From: Brachypodium distachyon | Taxonomy: Eukaryota > Streptophyta > Magnoliopsida > Poales > Poaceae | Assembly (NCBI RefSeq): GCF_000005505.3 | Contig: NC_016132.3 | Span: 6,572,001-6,636,000, forward strand | Reading direction: 5' to 3' | DNA length: 64,000 nucleotides | In this document: positions 57,718-64,000 of the stretch, piece after piece | Position numbering within the stretch: position 1 is the first letter of the stretch | Layout of the letters: each line of letters begins with the position of its first letter | Program-made: the position numbers and the translations under genes | Notes under the pieces: model-generated | Database searches by the model: none | What the model saw: only the letters and a program-made list of their open reading frames with translations | Told to the model about the DNA's origin: nothing

Positions 57718-58934
57718 TTGAAGCTATTTTTGTGGGTGAACCCTAGACACCACTTGTTCCACACGTTCGTAGAAGTTCTCGCTAGGCTTGATGACCTCAT
57801 TGTTGATGAGATGGACGAACTCCCTTTGAATGTTATACACGACCCATTTAGGTCGGTGTCCCATTGTCATTTGGGGCCGCCAGTACTCTTCCATCGCCGC
57901 GACTGACCCCTTTCACTCAGGCTTGAACATGCTGGCATTCTCCATAAGGATGTGACAGCAGTAGTAGCAACAGAACACATTGCCGGACGGCTGTTGCTGG
58001 CAAGGGAACCTGTGGTTGTGGTGAGGTTCGTCTTTATAGCTTTTACCAGCTAATTTTCCCTTGGTCGTCACTTTCCAGGCAGTGTTAATGAGTGATTTGA
58101 TGGGTTTTCAGAGCCGGCCTCGAACACCCTTCTTCGGAAGTAGTGAATCGAAGTGGTACACCACGGACCAAGGCAAACAAATGAGTAGTGTCACCCAATG
58201 GTCTCTGTTTTCAAAAGAAACAAACTTTAGTATCTAAGGGTGTATAATAAAAAGTGAATTAGAAAAAACTAACGGTTCCGTATATAAAATTGAACTGACT
58301 CCAAATTAAGGAAGAAGAGGATAAAGTCGTGGTCCGCGTATTTCTCGAGACATGCCACCAAGTATTTAGATGCCAGGGTTTTTGAGTGATCCTTTTCTGG
58401 CTCAAGACCGATGTCACCGTAGTTGAACACTGCGGGGTCTAGAATGGCTACTTTTTTGACCTCCATTCGCCGCAGTTCCCTTATTTGGTAGGCGGACCAC
58501 AGCCTTAAGAGGTTGATATCAAGCTTTTGGCGATTGAAGAGGTGGAACAATTCGTTGAACTCCACACCAAAGGTGATAGGACGTTTTTGAATGTTCCCGG
58601 TTTCTTGGTCAAAGAAGCCACAGTCTTTTGGGATTCGAACATTGATTTGTTGGGCATGTTGTTGAGAACCAGCTGATGCTTGCATGTAGAACTGATGAAG
58701 CTCCTGCATCTCTCTGGACACGGCACGCAGGAAATCTTCGGTGACCATCGGTCTTTTAGGATAGTAAATAAGCACTCGGTCAAACTCCCTAGCCACGAAA
58801 TAGGATTCGTCTTCGAATCTCTGGCCTTGACAGGGGTTCTTTATGAGAATGTCAGGCCTATTGTCCTCCCAGACTCCAGTTATGTCAGGCACATGGTACA
58901 TCTCATCTTGAGTGACATTGGAGAACTCCTTCAT
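57718..58934 (-). pseudogene. CACTA ORF2 C-terminal part, Ulp1/C48-like protease
   Basis: The frame 58934-58269 contains KKVAILDPAVFNYGD and the region before the protease core. After a probable intron (about 58201-58260) come HWVTLLICLPWSVVYHFDSL, with the His and Asp of a C48 protease, then QQPSGNVFCCYYCCHILMEN, where the Cys motif normally reads QPNG-DCG-YVC. An in-frame TGA and TGA/TAG breaks lie at about 58100 and 57907; the last open stretch (WRPQMTMGHRPKWVVYNIQR) ends at 57718. The triad residues are recognisable, but the Gly after the Cys is Cys. Ulp1-like domains are common passengers of plant CACTA and MULE elements. Probably not functional. Confidence 0.7.
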
Positions 58935-58979
58935 GGTCTTGCCGCCGCGCCCCCTCTTTTTATGCCTCCTCTTATTGTC

Positions 58980-59537
58980 TCATGCCTTCTGCTCCTCTGC
59001 CTTGTACCTTTCATCGATCTTGCAGCCACCCATGGACTCAGCGGCACCCAAGAGAGAGAAGGTAGGAGGGACGCTTCCAGCCTGTGCCGACCTTGTGGTC
59101 TGACTATCTTTGAGCTGTGGAGGCATCGACATTGCCCGATCTTCATCTCCGCCGGCATCGACAGGAGGAAGTATCCTAGGGGAAAGGCCGAGCAGCGATT
59201 GAGAAGTACCTTTGTAGGCGGAGGAAGATGGAGTCATAGAGGGCCGACGCTGGTTGTAGAGAGATACCAAGCTCCTAGGCCACATAATGCGATAGTTTGA
59301 ACAACCGCCTAGGATATCCACGCCTTCTTCCGGAAGAAGAGGGATAGCATAATCACGATGCTCCTCGACGACGGAGTCCACCATCACACTCACTTGTGCG
59401 TCGTTCATAAGAATGCCATGCACCAGTGGCGGTGATTGTCTGGGCATCAGGCGGCCAATGGCGCCTACAGGCTTCCCACGCTTGTCTACGTGGATACGAC
59501 ACTTCACCGGTGCCTGCGCGTAACAAGAAGAAGTCAT
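58980..59537 (-). CDS. CACTA ORF2 middle exon, DUF8039-like
   Basis: An open frame of 185 codons with KCRIHVDKRGKPVGAIGRLM, VSVMVDSVVEEHRDYAIPLL and NYRIMWPRSLVSL. The pattern of a Cys start, G.A.G...., VD.V and a final WPR resembles the DUF8039 domain found in plant CACTA ORF2 proteins between the transposase-associated and protease parts. The C-terminal half is linker-like. It ends with a stop before the Ulp1 region, so an intron or lesion separates them. Function unknown. Confidence 0.55.
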   Translation of the reverse strand: MTSSCYAQAPVKCRIHVDKRGKPVGAIGRLMPRQSPPLVHGILMNDAQVSVMVDSVVEEHRDYAIPLLPEEGVDILGGCSNYRIMWPRSLVSLYNQRRPSMTPSSSAYKGTSQSLLGLSPRILPPVDAGGDEDRAMSMPPQLKDSQTTRSAQAGSVPPTFSLLGAAESMGGCKIDERYKAEEQKA

Positions 59538-59552
59538 ATGTGTGTAAGATCT

Positions 59553-60200
59553 TTATTCATGAAGGTAAGGAGTGAAAAAGATTTTGAAAAGTATGCTTAC
59601 AAGGATGTTGTCGCTCGGACCCGGATCGTTATCCCAGATGCCCTCGCTTGGGTCCGGTTGGCTAGCGGGGGGGTTGTCCATGCTAGGAGCCAGGATATAA
59701 CCTGGGGTGTAGGTGTCTTCGTTGTCCATACGTGTGTCGGAGGCGGCGCTGCTCTTCAGCGGGGTGCTCTTTCGCGGGGGAAGAGGAGGAAGAGGAGGAA
59801 GGAGGTTCCTCAAACCTTCCACTCCTCTCCCGAGTATGGCGTCAAGGGCGGGGTGGTCTTTGGCCAATGCCGACACCAAATGATGGACGGCTTGCACTGC
59901 ATATTCTCACGACACCTCTTGAGACACAATAGATGCCTGCTCTCGCGCCTCCGCCTTAGCTTGTTCTACTATTTCAGCAGAAGCGGGGAGCTTTTTCTGG
60001 ACTCTGCTTCGCTTCGGAGCAGGCAGGAAATAATCCCCAGCAGGCCCCTTCGCCTTCTCCTAGAACACGGCCCGTGTGCTCCGCCTTTTGCAAGCCGGCG
60101 GTCACAGCCGACTCCCACCTCTTGCTCTGCACGGAGTTGTCGGATGTTTCTGACCTCTTGCTCTCCTCCCATTTGTGGGCATTTTCCTGTTATCATATAA
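59553..60200 (-). pseudogene. CACTA ORF2 linker region, decayed
   Basis: After an acceptor at about 60194 the frame reads ENAHKWEESKRSETSDNSVQ and SAVTAGLQKAEHTGRVLGEG, then breaks with stops near 60000. A second open stretch (59897-59553) has HHLVSALAKDHPALDAILGR and Pro-rich sequence. These link the Transposase_24 and DUF8039-like parts. At least one frameshift is present. Confidence 0.5.
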
Positions 60201-60276
60201 GACAGGACGTGAGTCTATATGGATCAGAAGTGTCATAATTAACGCCGAAAAGAAATAAATGCACGTGAACCCTTAC

Positions 60277-61130
60277 CGTAAAATATTAACAGGCGGCTGC
60301 ATTGGCTCAATGCCCGCCCATTCCTCTGGTGTCATGTGCTGACGTGCATGTTCTCTAGCACGTTGGTCCTCCAGCATGTCATGCACTGGAGGCACCCTGC
60401 CTGCTGCCTCGAGAATTCGGTCATGCTTGCACCAGACCTTCTTCTTCCCCTTTTTCCCTGCACTCCCTAACCTGTGGTTCAAGGGCTTCCTCGCGCGCAA
60501 CGCCCTCATACGTTCACTCTTCGCAATGAAGGCAGGGTCAGACGATTCCTTCTTGAAGTTTTCCCATTCGGTCTCATCAGTTACCGACAGCCATTTCTTC
60601 TTGATAATCTCGTAGGGTTTGTCCATCCACTTTCTAGCGGTGGTTTTCCAATTAGCAAGTCCATTGCGCACTACTATGTTGACGGCCGCTAGGAATCGCT
60701 CGCGCCACTCGTCAGTGACTTGGAACCTCCTTGCAACGTCTGCGATGCACGTGTTTCTAACGACTTCGGAGATGTCACTCCACTCGTCGGTGATCTTGCA
60801 ATATTTATGTGCAACGGCTCCATAGGTCGTTGCGAAGGCCTTCTGTGCCCTCTCAGGTGACTCCGGGCGGCCTCTCTTAGAGTGCCGGGTGACCACGTAA
60901 CAGAACTCCTTCAAGTTTTGGCTCCCCCTCGACGTCTTCTTCCTTGGCTTCTTAGCGGGAGTTTTAGTTGGCTGCGGGTTACTCTCTTCCACCCGTCGCT
61001 CGTTGTCGCGCTCTTCTGAACGAGAGCTACCTGAGCCAGAGCTGGCAATTTGCTCTCCCGATGAAGACTCTTCATCGACACGATCTACCTCCTCATGATC
61101 AAGAACTGGTTTCTGACTACTCTTGCCCAT
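60277..61130 (-). CDS. CACTA ORF2 first exon, Transposase_24-type (Ptta/En/Spm)
   Basis: ATG 61130-61128 opens 284 codons to a donor at 60276 (TACG|GTAAGG). The N-terminus is charged and disordered (SSSGEQIASSGSGSSRSEER, then KTPAKKPRKKTS). The domain follows: RNTCIADVARRFQVTDEWRE, NWKTTARKWMDKPYEIIKKK, WENFKKESSDPAFIAKSERM and the closing RAREHARQHMTPEEW. This resembles the Ptta/En/Spm plant transposase domain, thought to bind element DNA rather than cut it. The exon is free of lesions, unlike the exons after it. Confidence 0.8.
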
Positions 61131-61319
61131 TTCGTACCTATGCCATCAAAACCATCAAATATATATTGGCCGAAAATTTCGGTATGACCTATGCTAAAAA
61201 ACTAGCAAATTTTCTCTACTAGGAGATCGAAATCTGCATAAAAAACCCACCCGCATATGTACCCCATCGGCACGATGGCCGACCCCTTCTCCAATGATCC
61301 GACACGATGGTCGGGCCCA

Positions 61320-61755
61320 CAATTCACATAAATGAAGCACTTGGTGTATATAGCTAAAATCATAAGTAAACATCATATATATAGCTAAAATCATATACTT
61401 GGTGTATCCCATCATGTATATAGCTAAAATCATAAGTAAACATAAGTAAATAGCATATATATAGCTAAAATCATAAGCTCCTACTACAGTTCATACAAAT
61501 TAGTGTTTATATAGCAATGACCCGCATATTTAGAGCTAAATTTATGAACTGCATCACGCAAACATGTATATTGCAGCATCTACATTATGTAGAGCTACAT
61601 ATATAGCTAAAATCATAAACATGTATAAATCATGCTCTTTCTGAAATTATGTAGAGCTAAATTTATGAACTGCATCATGCAAACATGTATATTGCAGCAT
61701 ATAAATTATGTAGAGCTACATATATAGCTAAAATCTTAAACATGTATAAATCATG
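61320..61755. repeat. AT-rich dispersed short repeats
   Basis: The unit TATAGCTAAAATCATA recurs at least six times. Two larger copies, CATCA.GCAAACATGTATATT followed by GCAGCAT.TA.ATTATGTAG, begin near 61552 and 61672. These look like tandem amplification inside the transposon. Confidence 0.7.
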
Positions 61756-61887
61756 CTCTTTAATTCAAATCAGCAAGCTAATTCAAATCGGCAAGGAGCA
61801 CAGGAGCACATCATACAAGGATTAGACCACAGGAGCACATCAGTAACTAGAGATGAATTAATATCAACCCTAATTCAGAATCAGAAT

Positions 61888-61935
61888 CCTAACCCTAACC
61901 CTAATCCTAACCCTAACCCTAACCCTAACCCTAAA
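61888..61935. repeat. Telomere-like hexamer array (CCTAAC)8
   Basis: Eight consecutive hexamers: CCTAAC twice, CCTAAT, CCTAAC four times, CCTAAA. The period is six, as in TTAGGG repeats, not the seven-base TTTAGGG of most plant telomeres. Scattered CCCTAA and CCCTAAATC copies flank it. Confidence 0.9.
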
Positions 61936-62038
61936 TCAACCCTAAATCAGAATCTAAGAATGCCACAGGAGCACATCAGTAATCAGAGGAGACGGCGGCA
62001 CACCTGTGGTTGAGGGAGACGGCGGCGCACCTGTGGTT

Positions 62039-62150
62039 GAGGAGAAGGCGGCACGGGGTGGTGGCGCTCAGGGAGGAGGGAGAAGGCGGCGCGGGGTGGC
62101 GGCGCTCGGGGAGGAGGGAGAAGGCGGTGCGGGGTGGTGGTGCTCGGGGT
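62039..62150. repeat. GC-rich tandem repeat, about 38-bp unit, three copies
   Basis: GGAGAAGGCGGC.CGGGGTGG followed by GGCGCTC.GGGA recurs near 62041, 62078 and 62116, with small changes. Confidence 0.75.
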
Positions 62151-62392
62151 CGACGGGGCTCAACGCAGGGCGGCGGGCTCAGGGTCGACAGCGAGGACGA
62201 GGCTCGGGCTCGGGGACGACGGCGCTCGACGCGGGGCAGCGGGCTCGAGATCGGCGGCGACGGCGGCGAAAAAATCCGGCAGGGCTTCGCCTCTCCTAGG
62301 GTTAATCGCCCACTGTTGGTCGCTCTGTGTGTTGAGGACGCGCGGGCGGAATAACCCTAGATTGCGCTAAGTGTTCCTTTATATACCCTATA

Positions 62393-62605
62393 CACATCAG
62401 TAACAGGCGGATAAGGGAGGCGACCATTACTGATGATCCTTCAATCATCAGTAACGGTCGCGATAGAAAGCGCCCGCCACTGATGTTCTCCGAAGTGCAA
62501 TGCCCATCTACTCATCAGTAACGGGCGCGTAGAAGCCTGACCGTTACTGATGAGTATACGCACTCATCAGTAACGGGCGCATAGCGGCTTGACCGTTACG
62601 GATGA
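62393..62605. repeat. CACTA subterminal repeats, right cluster
   Basis: At least seven copies of CATCAGTAACGG(G/T)CG in alternating orientation, at about 62394, 62421, 62449, 62512, 62539, 62562 and 62588. Paired copies can form hairpins. Such arrays normally bind the element's own transposition protein near its ends. Confidence 0.75.
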
Positions 62606-62822
62606 GTATAGGACATGGACTCCATTTCTCTAGTATTTGTACATCATGGAATTCATGTATTTAAAGTTTGATGAATAAATTCATGTATTTCTCTCGTATT
62701 TGTGCTAAATTAAATTCAAAAAATTCATGACATGCATACACAAAAGTACATCGATCACACATAATTTCACTTAGTACAAAGTTTGCATTAAGATTCAGTA
62801 CGAGTACATTTTTACAATGTAA

Positions 62823-64000
62823 CTACCAGTGTTTCTCCTTCCTTCGGTAAGTCATAACTTGACTCCTCGCAGAACTGCTTCTGAGGTAGGGTTTTTGTGG
62901 TATTTTCTCGCTCTCGCTCCCATCACTTCTTCTTTTCCCTCTCCTTTTCCTCGTTAATATCGTGTGTTCCGCTTCTTCGTCATCTGCAGCGGTCGTCAGA
63001 TCATGGAAACCTTCGTAGTCTTCTTGTGAAGTAACTCCGTCCACTTCAACAATGCTTCTTTTCCCTCTTCTTACTACGACGCGGCCTTTATTTGTCGGGT
63101 CGTCTATGTAGAATACCTGCTTGCTTTGTTTAGCAAAGACCCATGGTTTCTCTCTTGCTGGGATTTTTCTCACGTCAACTTATTCACGAGGGATCTCAGG
63201 AGGTAGCACCATCGTCATGAACCTGTGACTTTCTTCTTTATCACCTTTGGTCCATCTTACACGGAACATTGGGATCTTTGTGATCGAGTACTCCAATTCC
63301 TAGATCTCCTCGATAACACCGAAGAACGCTTTGGTTTTGCTGTTGTCGTCGGTCGCGGTCTCAGAAGTCATGACTACACCACTATTTTGATACGTGCTTT
63401 TACGGTCCTGAGACGCAGTGTAGAAGTTATAGCCGTTGATCGCATATGATTGCCAAGTAGAGACGTGGTAAGCAGGTTCCCGTGACAAACATGCAACCAT
63501 CTGTTCTGATAGATTAGTCGTCTCTCTGCCGTACCAATAATTCTTTAGCCACGCTGTGAATGTTTTATTGTGCTCCCAGTGGATCCAGACTTCTCCTCTT
63601 TTAGGGTTTTCATTTCGCAGTTATTCCATGTGCATTTTCTGATAAGACCGGCAGCAATCGACAGTTTGCAACACTACCAAATGTGCTCTTTCAAAATCAG
63701 CTTCCCTTCCTGTTCCATAGACATTACGGTACGTATGTCCAAGGCCACCTTCGCCATCGAGCTTGCCCTTGTGCTATGATTCGGGAACACCTATTGATTT
63801 CTGATCGGCCAACCAATCCGTGCAGAACTCGATGCACTCTTCTGCCCTAAAGCCTTCCACGATGCTACCTTCCGGACGCGATCTGTTACGAATGTAGCGC
63901 TTCAGAACCCCGTTGTATCGTTCAGAGCCATACATGTTATGCAGGAACGAGAGCCCTAGGGACAAGATCTCATCGCATATGTGGATCATTAGATGGACCA
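62823..64000 (-). pseudogene. CACTA TNP2 transposase, C-terminal part, four in-frame stops
   Basis: One minus-strand frame runs from the window edge to its end at 62823. It contains the DUF4218-type motif SERYNGVLKRYIRNRSRPEG and EGFRAEECIEFCTDWL, a middle part (FTAWLKNYWYGRETTNLSEQ), and the DUF4216 region ending PWVFAKQSKQVFYIDDPTNK. Stops interrupt at about 63774, 63603, 63300 and 63174, yet the frame never shifts. Each stop could come from a single C-to-T change in a Gln codon. The transposase catalytic core lies to the right, outside the window. The product cannot be active. Confidence 0.88.

Larger units (their letters stand above)
61131..62392 (-). promoter_or_regulatory. Upstream region of CACTA ORF2 with TATA box
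   Basis: The minus strand has TATATAAAGG (62385-62376) just inside the subterminal repeats, then AACCCTAG-type leader motifs. Further in it holds GC-rich tandem repeats, a telomere-like array and AT-rich repeats, all annotated separately. A long 5' UTR intron is likely, but I cannot place its sites. Confidence 0.5.
57340..62637 (-). mobile_element. CACTA (En/Spm-like) transposon, ORF2 part
   Basis: Short subterminal-type repeats (ATCAGTAACGG and its complement) occur at both sides: about 57343-57420 and 62393-62605. Between them on the minus strand lie a promoter, a Transposase_24-type ORF, a DUF8039-like region and an Ulp1-like protease. The outer ends are degenerate: near 62637 the minus strand reads TACTAGAGAAATGG, close to a CACTA terminus, and the left terminus was not found. 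Either this is one element together with the TNP2 part to its right, or two CACTA elements lie side by side. Confidence 0.7.

Noticed and set aside
61320..61755. Regular short repeats considered as a CRISPR array
   Set aside because: Units are unevenly spaced, AT-rich and without unique spacers, in a plant nuclear context.

Overview
The window looks like nuclear DNA of a grass (Poaceae), probably a pooid; I cannot name the species. The evidence is intron-split plant genes with cereal-like products, many Stowaway MITEs with CTCCCTCC-type ends and TA target sites, and Ty3/gypsy, Ty1/copia, LINE and CACTA elements of grass type. There is no operon structure. All coding models were joined by hand at GT/AG sites and their reading frames add up.

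Layout, left to right. 1-1287 is the 5' end of a minus-strand gypsy element inserted into a CCHC zinc-knuckle/DUF4283-like gene (1288-2471, frameshifted). A seed-maturation-protein (LEA) remnant lies beside it. 3.2-10.5 kb is intergenic DNA with MITEs. 10791-16001 (+) is an intact five-exon NIN-like (NLP) transcription factor. It converges with a four-exon BAM9-type beta-amylase (17424-24080, -), predicted non-catalytic, whose 4.3-kb first intron holds several repeats. 25.1-33.1 kb is a nest of retroelements: a plus-strand LTR element, a decayed gypsy element of the same family as the one at the left edge, and a 5'-truncated LINE.

33751-34417 (+) is a CASP-like membrane protein. 35441-37842 (-) is a divergent ribosomal protein S15a. 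38492-41050 (-) is a class I terpene synthase with an altered second metal-binding motif. A LINE with an 11-bp target-site duplication follows (41580-43161). From 44840 lies a broken, repeat-rich gene I do not recognise, split by a complete 5.18-kb copia element (45796-50979; two 499-bp LTRs; GGTCA duplication). 52918-54225 is a broken copy of the intact five-exon isoflavone-reductase-like/PCBER gene at 54893-56618 (+).

57.3-64.0 kb is CACTA transposon DNA on the minus strand: an ORF2 gene (Transposase_24, DUF8039-like and Ulp1/C48-like parts), subterminal repeats, and the end of a TNP2 transposase with four in-frame stops that runs off the right edge.

The host genes belong to unrelated processes: nitrate-responsive transcription, starch-related plastid function, membrane scaffolding, translation, terpenoid and phenylpropanoid metabolism. 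Only the two PCBER copies form a local family. I did not find a convincing new multi-gene system. The most original material is the unrecognised repeat-rich gene, the altered terpene synthase, and the intronic inverted repeat.
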